From: Sorghum bicolor | Lineage: Eukaryota; Streptophyta; Magnoliopsida; Poales; Poaceae | Length of the DNA: 64,000 nucleotides | Assembly: GCF_000003195.3 (NCBI RefSeq) | Contig: NC_012879.2 | Coordinates: 42,575,934 to 42,639,933, forward strand | Direction: 5' to 3' | Shown here: one piece after another, positions 46,665-59,664 of the stretch | Layout of the letters: every line of letters begins with the position of its first letter | Position numbering within the stretch: position 1 is the stretch's first letter | Made by a program: the position numbers and the translations under genes | Notes under the pieces: generated by a model | What the model was told of the DNA's origin: nothing | The model's database searches: none | What the model saw: the letters and a program-made list of their open reading frames with translations, nothing else

Positions 46665-49600
46665 ATGCAGACAATGACACGTCATTGGATGTACAATGCC
46701 GATCGTCGCTCCAAAGAATTCATTGATGGTGTGCATTATTTCTTAAGAGTGGCCGAGGAAAACAAGCGTGATGGATTCATATGTTGCCCATGTGCCTTGT
46801 GTCAGAATTTGAAGGAATATTCTAGCTCTAGAAATATTCACTCACATTTGTTGAAGTCAGGTTTTATGCCAAACTATATTTGTTGGACCAAGAATAGAGA
46901 AAACGGGATAGTGATGGAAGAAGGTGAAGAAGAACAGTTGGAGCCTGACGACATTATTGCTCAATACGGTGACTTCGGTGATACAACAATGGGAGAAGCT
47001 GAAGATGAGGCAGATGCAGAAGGCGCACCTGTTGAAGATGATGCTCTTGGTGATGTCATTCGTGAGGCACAAAAAGATTGCGAAAGTGAAAAAGAGAAGA
47101 CAAAGTTTGACCACATGTTAGAAGATCACAAGAAATTATTATACCCATCTGCCCAGGATGGGCAAAAAAAACTGGGTACAACACTAGAACTGTTAAAATG
47201 GAAGGCACAGAATGGTGTATCCGATAAGGCATTTGGGCAATTACTGAAGATCCAAAAAAAATGCTGCCAAAGCCTAATGAACTGCCCACTACTATGTACG
47301 AAGCAAAACAGATCGTCTGTCCTTTGGGATTAGAAATCAAGAAGATACATGCATGTCCTAACGACTGCATCCTATACCGTGGCAAGGACTACGAGAATTT
47401 CGATGAATGCCCCGTATGTAAAGCATCACGGTATAAGATCAGGCGAGATGACCCTGGCGATGTTGAGGGGGAAGAACGTCCCAGAAAAAAATCCCTGCAA
47501 AGGTTATGTGGTATGCTCCTATAATACCACGTCTGAAACGTCTTTTTAGAAACAAGGACCATGCAAAATTGTTGCGGTGGCACAAAGAAGACCGTAAATT
47601 AGACAACATGTTGAGACACCCTGCTGATGGGTCCCAGTGGAGAGCAATAGACAGGGAATTTCCAGAGTTTGCAAAAGACGCAAGAAACTTAAGGTTCGCT
47701 TTAAGTACGGACGGTATGAATCCTTTTGGTGAGCAAAGCAGTAGTCATAGCACTTGGCCTGTTACACTATGTATCTACAACCTTCCTCCATGGTTATGCA
47801 TGAAGCGAAAATTCATTATGATGCCGGTGCTCATCCAAGGCCCGAAGCAACCAGGCAATGACTTTGATGTCTATCTAAGGCCATTAATTGAAGAACTCCT
47901 TCTTTTATGGAGTGAAACAGGTGTTCGTGTGTGGGATGAGTACAAACAGGAACACTTCGACCTACGAGCACTGTTGCTTGTGACAATCAATGATTGGCCT
48001 GCTCTAGGTAATCTTTCAGGGCAGACAAACAAGGGATATAATGCATGCACACATTGTTTTGATGACCTTGATAGTATATATTTGAAAAAATGCAGAAAGG
48101 TCGTGTACCTTGGGTATCGTCGATTTCTTTCTATGAATCACCCAGTTAGAAAGAAAGGAAAGCATTTTAAAGGTAAGGCAGACCACCGATGCAAGCCTCG
48201 CAATAGAACTGGAGAAGATGTATTTGAGATGGTTAAGGATGTGAAAGTAGTTTTTGGTAAGGGGCAAGGCAGCCAACCAGTTCCAAAAGATGTAGCGGGT
48301 CATGCACCCAAGTGGAAGAAGAAGTCAATATTTTGGGAGCTACCCTATTGGCAAGTCCTAGAGGTCCGGAATGCGATCGGCGTCATGCACCTAACAAAGA
48401 ATCTTTGTGTGAACCTTCTAGGATTCATGGGTGTATATGGTAAGCCTAAGGATTCACTTGAAGCACGAGAAGACTTGCAACGCATGGAAGAACGAGACAA
48501 CCTGTATCCAGAGAAGACAGATGATGGATGCCAATATTTAAGACCTGCTAGCTACACTCTTAGCAATGAAGAGAAAGAAATCATGTTTGAATGCTTAAGC
48601 AGCATCAAGGTCCCATCTGGATTCTCCTCTAATATAAAAGGTATAATTAATGTGCCTGAGAAGAAATTTCTGAACTTAAAGTCGCATGACTGCCATGTGC
48701 TTATGACGCAATTGCTTCCAGTTGCATTAAGAGGAATTCTACCTCCACATGTACGTCTGGCCACCGTAAAGCTATGTGCATTCCTCAATGCAATTTCTCA
48801 GAAGGCAATCAATCCACTAGAACTAGCTGCTCTACAGAATGATGTGGTTCAATGTCTTGTCAGCTTTGAGTTAGTGTTCCCACCATCCTTCTTTGATATC
48901 ATGACACACCTCCTAGTTCATTTGGTCAAGGAGATCAATATTCTGGGTCCTGTGTTCCTACATAATATGTTTCCCTTTGAGAGGTTTATGGGAGTTCTGA
49001 AGAAATATGTTCACCAACGTGCTCGGCCAGAAGGAAGCATAGCCGAGGGCTATGGGACAGAGGAGGTCATTGAGTTCTGTGTTGAATTCATTCCTGAACT
49101 TGACCCAATTGGTGTTCCTGAATCGCGCCACGAGGGGAGACTGAGTGGAAAGGGAACACTAGGAAAGAAAACATACATCGGTACGGGGGACGATTCTTTC
49201 AATAAAGCACACTACACAGTTCTTCAAAACTCATCCGTGGTGGAGCCGTATGTCACGAAACACAAGGACTTCCTACGATCGCAATTCCCAGAGAAGAATG
49301 AAGGTTGGCTTATGCGTCAGCACATAGACACTTTCAGTGATTGGTTACGAAAAGAATGTCAGGGTAATGACCAGATTGATGAGCAACTGTATTTGTTGGC
49401 TAGGCAACCATCATGGCACATCCTCACGTACAAAGGGTGCGAGATAAATGGAAATACATTTTACACCCTAGGCCAAGATGAAAGAAGCACGAACCAAAAT
49501 TGTGGAGTTCGTGTAGACGCCATAGACCCGAATGGAAATAGACAAACATATTATGGTCGTATAGAGGAGATTTGGGAACGACTACGCACCTAATTTTAAA

Positions 49601-50029
49601 ATCCCTTTGTTCCGGTGCCAATGGGTGAAGGTTACCAGAGGCGGGGTGACAGTTGACAAAGACTATGGAATGACAACAGTGGACCTCAACAATGTTGGTT
49701 ACAAAGATGAACCATTCGTCCTTGCTGCTGATGTGAATCAGGTGTTCTATGTGAAAGACATGTCTACAAAACAGAAGAGAGGGAAAAATGACAACAAATC
49801 AACAAACGAGCCAAAACGCCATATAGTTCTCTCAGGGAAAGGAAACATTGTGGGAATTGAGGACAAGTCAGATATTTCAGAAGATTATGAAAGGGATGAC
49901 CGAGTCACGCCTTTCAATGTGACCAAAGATCCGAGCATACTGATAAATGCTGAGGACACTCCATGGTTACGTCAAGATCATGACCAAGGAACATACGTCA
50001 AAAAGAAGATCACTATTGTGCCCGCCTAA
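46665..50029 (+). pseudogene. CACTA TNP2-type transposase, three frameshifts
   Basis: Segments 46665-47250, 47261-47500, 47506-49575 and about 49577-50029 together give one long protein. The N-terminus is the transposase-associated domain (RHWMYNADRRSKEF, CPCALC). The transposase core follows (LRPLIEELLLLW, HFDLRALLLVTINDWPALGN, AHTCFD-like CTHCFDDLDS), then the DUF4218-like region (LPVALRGILPPHVRLA, FMGVLKKYVHQRARPEGSIAEGY) and a DUF4216-like C-terminus (DKDYGMTTVDLNN). The first two shifts fall in runs of eight and seven A residues; the third is near 49577. It may be dead, or the A-run shifts could be sequence errors. It starts directly behind a tandem-repeat leader. Confidence 0.85.
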
Positions 50030-51238
50030 TAAATAGATTGCAATATAGTATGTGTATGTGACAATTGTAACTTAAGATGTTTATATTAATTTTTCTTATT
50101 TTATATCATTTCAAATAATGAAATGACATTTAAGTTTGCTATTATAAGAGATGTGTCAATTATTTGTCAAATGCAAAAATAGTCAAACTTGGTCAAATGA
50201 CAAACTAAATTACTTAAAATGAAAAAATTTTGAATACCAATTTGTTAGATATCATCAAGATCTAAACTTTTTATATAGACAACTTTTCTATTTGAGAAAG
50301 TTTAAGTTCACAATACCCACCAATTCTTGAATCTCACACAAACTATATGAAACTACATGTGTCAATTGTGGATTTTGAACTACACCTTCGCAACACTTTG
50401 TCAAATGCAAAAATGGTCTATATATTAAATGTAGATTTTGATGAGTGGAACAATATTGGTATTCATGAGTTTTCCGTTCGAGACCATCTAGGGTTCCGAA
50501 AACCGATGCGTGGCTATGAATTCTATCAAAATTCAAAATCGAGTGGTTCAAACTTTTCCAAAAGAAAAGTTGACCATTAGACAAAATGTAGAACTTGATG
50601 AGTGTAACAAACTTAGTATTCATTACTTTTCCATTTGGGACCATATAGGGTTCGGTCAAAGTGTGTGTTTCTAAAAACCAATGCTTTGACTTTGGTCAAA
50701 CTTGGTCAAATGACCCATTTGATGACTTGAAATGAAAAAATTTGAATACAAAGTTGTTAGAGATAATCTGATGTAATGGTGAATATTGTTGTAAGCATAA
50801 ATAAATAAGAAATAGAGAAAAATTTTTAAAAAATAATTCGATGTAATGGTGAATATCACGCGCTCGCGAAACGTACACGTTTCTAGATTGTTCTAACACG
50901 CAGTGAACTCAAATGTATTATTTCTTACAAGCTACCGCAATCTCAAATTGTAAATCATTCCATGAACCTTGTAGAGTCAAAGTATCTCAAATTTAATCAA
51001 ATTTATATGATAGAATAATAATATTTATGTATCCACTAATTATCATTAGATTTTTCATGAAATTGTTGTTAAAATATTTTGACTTATCAAATAAGTCATA
51101 ATTTGATAAGCAAAGTTACAAATATGATTTTTTTTGCAAACCTCAAATGGTTAAAAATATATTTTTTTCATTAATATGTATCCACTATAAATTTACTTGA
51201 GACATAAATGCTAATAACTTGGCGTCCAATTTGCAGAA
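50030..51238 (+). other. CACTA intergenic DNA between TNP2 and ORF2
   Basis: AT-rich. The phrase GGTCAAACTTGGTCAAATGAC recurs (about 50180 and 50693), each time followed by a GAAAAAATTTGAATAC-like block, so a diverged internal repeat is present. No gene seen. Confidence 0.6.
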
Positions 51239-54200
51239 ATGGCCAATCCGAATGACAACATGAATGATGCAATGATGGATCAACAGCGGCGCCAATCCAG
51301 ATCCCCAAGATGATGGGAGTCAGTACTTTGCTGATTATGAAGAACTTGTGGGAGACAATCCTGATGAGGTCTATCTACAATCTAGTATATATTTATACTT
51401 GTTTGTGATGCAATGAAGAACTTTGCTGATTATGAAATTAAAATAAATGACATTTATACTAATATATTTATACTTGTTTGTGTAGCCCTCTAAATCGGCG
51501 ACAACTTCTGATAAGAGTAGAAAAGTGCGTGGCCCGAAGAAGCCGTTGGAGGGTCGGTACATTCTGTCGGAATTCGATGATGGTACAGGACAAGTACTTG
51601 GGGCTAATTCTAAAAAATTTGTTGCACACTGTGGCTACCTTGTAAGGGACAGGCTCCCGATCAGTGCTCGTGAATGGAGGCAACGGAAAGATAACCCTAA
51701 TATTAGTTTTGTCTCAGATCGTGACAAGGAATTGATTTGGCAAGATATCCTTCAACATTTCACGCTCGATACACAGGATGAAGCTTTGAAGGAGAAGGTT
51801 AAAATCTGGGCTATGCAGAAGATGGCCAAACAATTTCAGGCTTGGAAGAAGACATTATACAAGACTTTTGTTGCACAAGGCCGGACACCAGATTTCACCA
51901 ACAAGGCCTACGTCAAGTTGAGGCCTTTTTGGGATGAGTTCGTAGAGTTTAAGAACTCAGAAGAGAGTCAGGCACGGATGATCAAGAATCAAGAAAATGC
52001 TAAACAAAAGCAATACCACCATCACTTGGGTTCAGGTGGCTACAGGACTGCTATTCCTAAGTGGCAAAAGCTGGAACAGGAGATTCTTGGGAGAGGGATC
52101 GAACCAGAATCAATGCACTGGCCCGAGCGCGCCAAGTATTGGTTCTTTGGTCATGGGTGAACCATAGACCTAGAGACTGGAAAGATAGTGTACGGCGAAA
52201 AGCTTGAGAGAGTAGGACAGAGAATGGCCGCTAGAGGATTAGTTGAAAGCGGCACCTGGCAGCCAAATAGATCAAAGGATGAGCTGACATACGCCCTGGA
52301 GACTGCTGAACACGGTGGGCGAACCAGAGGCTATGAGGAGATATCATGGGAGCAAGGCTTCCCTAAAGATAGACCGACTTATAGAAGCCGCCAACGAAAG
52401 AAGGAAGAGGAAGCAGAGTGGTTGCATAGGTTGGAGGCAATGGTGATTAAGTCACGCGAAGCGGCTCGTGAAGCAATAGCGCGAGAGAAAGCGCTTGAAG
52501 AGAGAATGAACGAGGAGATCAAAAGACAAGTGCAGATTGCAGTAAGTTCTATACAAGGGCAAACTACATCACAGCCTAGAGTCAACATTAGCCCCCCCGG
52601 TCAGTTGAAAAGTAGTTGCGCTTCCACAGAGATGCCAACTATTCAAGACGACGTGGGGCTGCACTTTCCGGTGGATGACATCACTGAGCCTCTGACAACA
52701 TGTGAGCTGCACATTCCACAGGGGACAGCCACAGTCATGGTTGCTGTCGCTGTTGTAACTCCTGTCGACCCTACAAGGACACCAAGAATCCATGGGGCGA
52801 TAATTCCACCTGGATATGCTAGTGTCTCGGTGGATAGAGTTGTCAAAGGCTTCAGTAATGTGCAGCTTGAGATAGAAGGAGGTGATGGAGAGAAGACTCT
52901 AGGAGAAGCAGAGAAGACTTTTATTTGTTGGCGCAAGCACTACATCATTATTCCTAGGGCATCACCTAGTAGTCTACCACCACCTCCTCGTCATGAATCT
53001 AATCCTAGGTGCGGATGAAAATTGACTATACATTTGTTCACTAATTTATTTTGCATTCTCTTAGTTAGCGGTTTACTCATATACCTTTTATTTTCACAGG
53101 TGGTCACCGACATGTCATAGTGCTGCGGGTGATGACGAGGGAGTGCAAGACACGGCTGCATCGCCTCGGTCTCCAACGCCACCACCTAGGGCTCCAACAC
53201 CGCCACCTCGGGCTCCAACACCGCCACCTCAGGCTCCAACACCGCCACCTAGGGCTCCAACGCCACCTAGGGCTCTAACGCCGCCTCCTCGGGCTCCAAC
53301 ACCGCCACCGGCCGCCCCATCGCCTCCACACGTGGCTCCAGCACGAAAGAAGAGGCCGGCCACAAAATCAAATGTGTTGGCCGCCCCGTCGCCAAAAAAG
53401 AAAGCCTCCGAAAAGAAACAAGCTATCATTCCTAAGAAGCTGTCCTATGAGATGACTGATGCAGAAATAAATGCTTCAGTAAAATCAGATGTGGATAGTT
53501 TCTTCAAGAAACTTAAGACTGAAAGAGAAGCCAAGCGAAACCCTGAGAAGCCGTACCTCTTACTACAGCCAGAAGATCTACGACAAAGGGTTGAGGCTGA
53601 ACAAAAAAAGAGGCGTGAAGCTCAGAAAGAATCATCATCTTTATCGGACTATGATCGCACTTCAAGAAAATCCATAGAAGAAGAGAAGAAGAAAGAGAAA
53701 AGAGCACGCAAGGGTGTAGCACAGCTCGGGGAACAATCAAAGCAATCAGTGCCCCCGCTAGTCATTGGAAATGAATATGGTTCAAATATTGACGTGCTAG
53801 ACCAGCAGGTACCGGCAGATTTAAAATTTGAAGAGCTTGAAATTTTTTTTGAGGAAACTGGTCTTAGCTTAGCCCAAATGATAGCGGGGGCACCAATTGA
53901 AAGTGGTCCACAAATTGATCATTGGCAGAAGGAATATACATATGGCAAGAGTTTATACAACCCTGCGGCCCTCAGCAAGCTTGGAACGCAAATGTACATG
54001 CTAAACAAATGGTACATGGAAGCGTGTGTCAGAAAAGCAGATGACTATATTTGTGTCCGAATTAGAAACTATCATTACTTCCATGGTGATGATATTATTT
54101 ATGTTCAATTTAATGAGCTACACCAACTATGCCACATGGACGCTCTTGACAAATCTCTAATGAGTTGCTTCTGTCTGTAAGTGATTCTTCCTTTCAATAA

Positions 54201-55040
54201 TGTCTCTGTAACTTATCATGTATATATATAACTAATTACAGAAACCCGCTATACATATGCAGAAACATGATGAGGGACCTCAGAGTTAGAAATGACAAGG
54301 AGATTGGATTTGTGGATCCAAATGTTGTATTCAAAGACCACAAGATCCCGTATGTTTTATGGAGAACTCAAACAGAGAGAAATCTACGGAGGTTCTTGAT
54401 CAACCAAAAAGATAAAAGATATATACTCTTTCCCTACAGCTTTAAGTAAGTGTCGTTATCGTGTCTACATTCTATTTAACTAATTAATCAAAACAATATG
54501 AAGATATATACTAATTTTGCCTACATATGCACACAAATGCAGCTTTCATTGGATACTAATTGTCATTGATCTCTCGCAATGTCAATTGGTAATCTATGAC
54601 TCATTGAGAAAACCACAGGATGATTACCAAGAAATGATAGATATTATCCAAGGGTAACTCCGATCTCTATATATTAAATTCTGCTCTTTTAACTTGGTAA
54701 TAGATAATTAATAATGATCGTTTTATTGCTAGGGTTTGGGCTGGGTTCGTGCAGAAACACCGTCCAGAGTTGAATGCAGCACTTTCAAAGCCCATCTTAC
54801 TTCAGTGGGTTCTACGGCAGACACCGGGCAACAATTTGTGTGGCTACTATGTGTGCGAGTTTATGACGGTGTATGCCAAAAGAACTAATCTTGAGCACCT
54901 AAAAGTATGTAACATGTATATATAATAAGTATATTTCATTTATTTGTTGCTATTTAATAAATCTTATTCATACCTCTAACTTTTTTCTTTAATGTCTATT
55001 AAAGGAGATGTGGCTGAAGGAGCAGGTGTTGGATGCGGTG
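51239..55040 (+). pseudogene. CACTA ORF2: Transposase_24-like protein with Ulp1-type protease domain, cut by E
   Basis: Supported exons: about 51239-51369 (with a shift near 51290), 51486-53008, 53100-54176, 54242-54445, 54543-54653, 54733-54904 and 55005-55040, all with GT...AG borders that keep frame. The first half has a plant Transposase_24-like region (GRYILSEFDDGTGQ, LRPFWDEFVEF) and a block IIPPGYASVSVDRVV. Next is a repeat of APTPPPR units and a basic coiled region. The end is a C48/Ulp1 cysteine protease fold with His in FHWILIVIDL, Asp in VIYDSL and Cys in NNLCGYYVCEF. A TGA at 52158-52160, probably from CGA, interrupts exon 2. Element E removes the C-terminus. Function in transposition is not established. 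Confidence 0.75.
53160..53340 (+). repeat. Pro-rich coding minisatellite
   Basis: Imperfect 18-27 bp units of GGCTCCAACACCGCCACCT encode APTPPPR repeats in CACTA ORF2. Confidence 0.85.
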
Positions 55041-55729
55041 TGTTTATGCAAAACTGATCTGCAAACACAAAGGGCTAATACCCGATTCAAACGTTAAGGC
55101 GTGCCAGCCGATTTGACCTTACTATCGGCAAAGGTGATTACTCGAATACTTTAGTCCTGACAACAGCGATGCGCCCGGATGTCACGGCTAAGAGGTACTC
55201 ACGCGGAACTCGAGAACACGCCGAGCTTAAGTCGACGAATTCCTAAGAACTTGTAATAAACGGAAAAAAGTATGACGAAGTCGTCGAAAAGTAGATGCTG
55301 GAATATGAGTAAAAACGTGTGTTTGATTGATTGATTCTTATAAGGCCCTAGGGTTTATATTTATACCCTGCTCAAAGAGCTACAACCAGACACAATTAGA
55401 ATTCGAATTCCAAATTACACGGAATCTGTATACAAAACGATTCAAATAAGTAAGGAAATAACAAAACTATCCCTCGTGACAAACCGAAACTCCTCCACAT
55501 AACGACCGGCAGCTTCCAGACTCCTCCTTTGCATCATCGGCACATCCTTTGCCATAGTCATCGGCAGACTTTCTTATCTAGCCATCGGCACCATATTACT
55601 GCCTGTGGACTTAGTCACATTCGACTTCTCCCTCATCGGCAACCATCCTTATCGGCAACCCGCTTTGTAAACATCGTACTGCCACCTTATTCTGCCATCC
55701 TAGACACGTGCCCAAAAACGGTGTCAACA
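55041..55729 (-). repeat. 3' LTR of element E (689 bp)
   Basis: Reverse complement of the D LTR: TGTTTATGCAAAACTG to GTGTCAACA on the plus strand. CATCGGC occurs four times between 55535 and 55640. TATA box at 55359-55366 on the minus strand. Confidence 0.92.
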
Positions 55730-55745
55730 CATGCCCCCCAGTTTC
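55730..55745 (-). other. Polypurine tract of element E
   Basis: Minus strand CCGAAACTGGGGGGCATG directly adjoins the LTR. Confidence 0.75.
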
Positions 55746-56211
55746 GGAGTATAAAACTATTAATGCTCCAAAATTCTCTGCAGTAATGATGCCTTCTCCC
55801 GCAATTAATGCTCCTAATCTGGTAACCGACAACCTCAATCTGGACAACTCTGATCCTAATCCTCCGCAGATTCCTCGAAATCCCCAACTTCCTAAACGGG
55901 CATTTTCTCAGTCGTACATCGGCAACAATACCGTTACAAAGATGTGCCGATGTTCTGACCAGGATATTCGCACAAACGGTTACTTCCCCTCTATCCGCCC
56001 ATCGGCAATATGACCGTTATAGAATATCGCCGATGGACCGACCAGGAGATCTCGCACAGTAAAATATCTTCAGATAATGACCGCTTCCCGTCAAATCACC
56101 TGCACAATCCCTGGATTACCGTGCGAACAGTTACCATATCCACATGAGTACCCTCGGATTTCTCGGATGCGGCAAAGAGATAAGTCGGATTTACCCTTGC
56201 CCATTTTGTCC

Positions 56212-56219
56212 TATAAATA
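56212..56219 (+). promoter_or_regulatory. TATA box of the antisense PMD gene in E
   Basis: TATAAATA, 150 bases before the ATG at 56369 and preceded by GCCCATTTTGTCC as in D. The stretch 55746-56211 upstream is otherwise without an ORF I support and would be the promoter of this gene. Confidence 0.65.
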
Positions 56220-56368
56220 GTTCCTTCTTGGGTACTCCTCCCCCATCACACCATTCTACTACCCAACTTTACTTTTCCAGCGGCGGCGCCACCAAAAACT
56301 CCTAAGGTCTCCGACAAGCACCCCTCTTCTCCAACTCCGGCGCCTTCACACGCTTCCTTCGCAGCAAG

Positions 56369-59300
56369 ATGGCTGTCGGGTTCGTCGTCCCTGAGGTCAA
56401 ATCTCCACCCCGTCTTCTGTATTTTTCTTCATATTCCTGTTCACTCGCAATTCATTTTACTGAACATCTTCCTTTTCTTTCCTTTTTGTATTTCTTTTTA
56501 CGCCCAAAATCATTAGAATTGTCCAACAAAATTGTCATCCCCACCGATCAGCCACACCTTCAATGCCTCGGCCCTCTAAGGGACCCAGATCCAACTGACC
56601 TTATCAACGCAGAAACCAACAGGATCCCCTTCAGAGCCGAAAATTTTTCCTTAGATCTGTGGAAGGACACCTTCCGCTCTTGGCCCAGCCCAACTGTAGG
56701 GTGGAAAGACTGGTTCTTGAGGGTCAGCAACTCTAATGAAGTTCAGTGGGGTGAAAGGAATCTAGCCCAATGCATTAGATTGTCCATTGCCGATATGCAT
56801 AGGAACGAGTCACTGCTGATAGCTGCATCCTACTTTTGGTCAGACACTCTCAATGCTTTTGCCTTTGGCCACGGCCCTGCTTCTCCTACTCTTGCCGATG
56901 TAGCCATGCTTACTGGTCTAGATATATCTTCTGCCGATAGCACCCACTTTTTTGATACTGCCCCTAGTGCCAAAGTGGAGACTCGCGCTATCGGCGGTTG
57001 GTCGGGGTACATTCAGAAGTACCGTGGGAAAGGATCTGTCATCATAAAGGAACAAACCACCTTTCTGAACATGTGGCTGGACAAGTTTGTATTCTGTGGT
57101 CGATCGGTAGGACCGACTTCTGTCTACCTATCGGCAGCAGAAAGACTGGCTAACGGTGGCCGATTCCCTCTCGGCCGATACTTGCTTGGCACTGCTTACC
57201 ACCTTCTCCATCAAGTAGCCCAGAAACTTCTGCTCGGCCAATCCATTGGCAACTTGGGAGGCCCCTGGTGGTTTGTCAACATGTGGCTCAATCTGCATCT
57301 GCACAAGCGTCTCAACTTCAACCTGTTCACACAGCGTTTCCCAAGAGATATAACTGAAAACCACGTATTGGGTGAAGAGGAATCGGCAACACGCGCCCCC
57401 TTGAACTTTGGCGAAGCTGTCATAGTTCTGCCTGGTTCAGGGGGTAGTCCAGATCAGATCGGCCGATTCTTCCAGACTCTGTATGAGGGTTTGACCAGAG
57501 ACGAACGACCATGGTTGGCTTATGATGACCCAGATAGCATGCTCCCTCTGACCTTCAATCCATTTGATGAAGCTCTCGACAGGGACAATGAGGTGATGAT
57601 GGCAATTGTGACTCCCAGAATCATTCCAGTGAATTTCTTTGGTAGCACAAAAACCTCCCCTCAAACTTACGAATTTTACAATCCATCGACATTAGCTCGC
57701 CAGTTAGCTTTCGGCCAGTTGCCGATTGCACTTCCTTATGCCGATGTGATAAAACCCAGAGAAACTATCAACAACCTTCTTGAGTGGACTCGAGCAGCCC
57801 AACTACCACCAAACGCCGATATAGATGTAGATCTGTCAGAATGGGTTCCGGCTGCTTTTATCACTCAGGCATACAAGTTATGGTGGGCAGAATGGAAAGA
57901 GCATCTATTCTGCAGATCGGCACTTTCATACCGCGGCATGATTGACTCCGAATACGAAGTTCCCAATGACACTGTAAGTAACTCAAACCAACGTTTCACT
58001 TTCTCAATATTACCCCCATCGGCAGCTTACCCTTGTATTCCTTTTGCAGGTTGACAATATTCCTCCATTGGTTAGCAGGAGTGGCAGGCCGATCGACTTG
58101 TTTCTATCAGGCCCGATTTCCTCAATCGGCCACAATGCTCCCACTCTAGCTTCCATCGTGCATCGGGGAGTACGCCTCAGGAAAGTCACCACCAGAAGAA
58201 CCCAGACATCACCAATGGTTGCTGCTCCCACTCTTGCGCGGGCTTTCAAGGCAATTTGTCAAATCTTTTCCTTTATGCTGACTATCTTTATATCGGCTAT
58301 ATTTATGCTTATAAACTCTTGTTCATTATTGCAGCAAACCGGCGCATCGGCGAAAGCCAGGTGTGAGAGTACCGATGCCCCCCAGTCTAGCCAACCCAAG
58401 AGAAAGGGCACCACGGGTGCTAAGACTGGAACAAAGCGCCAGAAGGTAGCAACTCCCCCTCCTCCTCCGGTATCTCCAATTCCGGTGGAGTCTTCTCCTT
58501 GTTCTCCAGAAGCCCAGCCACAGCAAGCACCATCTCCCCCACCTATGCAGGAAGCACCACAGATAGAAGAACCCCAACAGGAAGGATCTCAAACAGAAGA
58601 TACATCAGCTGACATGGGTGAACAAACAACTGGCCCGGTGGGTCCAGTTATACCATCGGCAGTTCTCCCGATTCAGACAACCGTTGTCCCTCCTCCAGGT
58701 AACATACTTTAACAATATCGCTACCGATGAACTTATTCTTATTTAGTCTCATAACTCCTTTTGTCTTCTTTCAGTTGATATCGTTCCATCGGCAATCTCA
58801 GCCGATCAACCTATAGCTCCATCGACATCTTTGGCCGATCAGCCTGCAGCCCCGTCAGCACTTCTCAGTCAAAGACAAGAGATCGCCTTGAAGCAAGTAA
58901 GTCACCGTTTACCGTTAGCACTATTTGCCGATTCTCTGAGTATGAGCTAATTTTGCTTTCCCTCCCAGGAACAAGATTCTCCCGATAGCCTGTTCTCCTT
59001 CGCCATCGATCTCTCTGAAGAAGAAGGTGAAGAAGCAAGCTCTTCTCAGACGGTCGGCATCGCATCGGCAGAGATCAGGGTCAGGCTGGAAGAATTGTCA
59101 GCTCTCCTTCACCAGGACACAGCGCAATTGGTTGATGATTCCGACCCTACCAAGACCCTGTTCAGAACTCTCAGAGGCCAAATCCCAGCCGATGTTGAAG
59201 AAATCCTGTTCCAAGCCGCTCATCTGGAGAGTCGCCAGCTGCAGTATCAAAGAGCTTCTCGGCGGCTTGCCGATAGAGCCGCTCAGACTCAACTCTCCAA

Positions 59301-59664
59301 TGAAATGAGGAAAGAGAAGCTTTTGACCGATGAGAAGCACAAGAACATCGGTATCCTGAGATCTTCTGGAGACGCGCTGAAGCAGAAGATATCCGATCTA
59401 TCGGCAAGAAAAGAATCCCTGTTGGCGGAGCTCAAAGAAGTAGAGAACGCTCTGTCCCAAGCCCAACAGGAAGAGAGCCAATTGCCAGAGACCATCAGGC
59501 TTCTTGAGCACGAGCAAAATGCTCATGGTCGCAAGGCACTTCAACTGAAGAAGAGGCTGAAGCCGATAGAAGGTTCTGCCGATGATGACATCAAGGAGAT
59601 AGAAGCAGCCAACCAAATTCGGCTACGCGCTATATCGGCAATCCAGACGCTGCTTAACACATAG
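56369..59664 (+). CDS. Antisense gene of element E: PMD-domain, coiled-coil protein (spliced, about 995 codons)
   Basis: Exons 56369-57973, 58050-58250, 58335-58698, 58775-58896 and 58969-59664 join in frame to TAG 59662-59664. Introns have GT...AG ends, except the second, which starts GC (GT in D). A further intron seen in D corresponds to 56396-56515; in E its acceptor is altered and the frame is open through it. The N-terminal half is a plant mobile domain (aminotransferase-like PMD), with SLLIAASYFWSD, ASPTLADVAMLTGLDI and WLDKFVFCG. PMD proteins include MAIN/MAIL1, nuclear factors in silencing and genome stability. Next is a Pro-rich linker with basic clusters (PKRKGTTG, KRQK; possible NLS), then a coiled coil of about 190 residues. 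It lies opposite to the element transcript, convergent with pol. Function is unknown. Confidence 0.8.

Larger units (their letters stand above)
45500..55040 (+). mobile_element. CACTA (En/Spm-type) DNA transposon, left part
   Basis: Starts CACTACTACAGAA at 45500, has TTTAGTCCCGGTTGG subterminal repeats, a TNP2 transposase gene and a second multi-exon gene ending in a Ulp1-like domain. Inserted in the MULE transposase coding sequence. Interrupted at 55041 by element E; the rest, including the right terminal repeat, is beyond the window. Confidence 0.95.
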
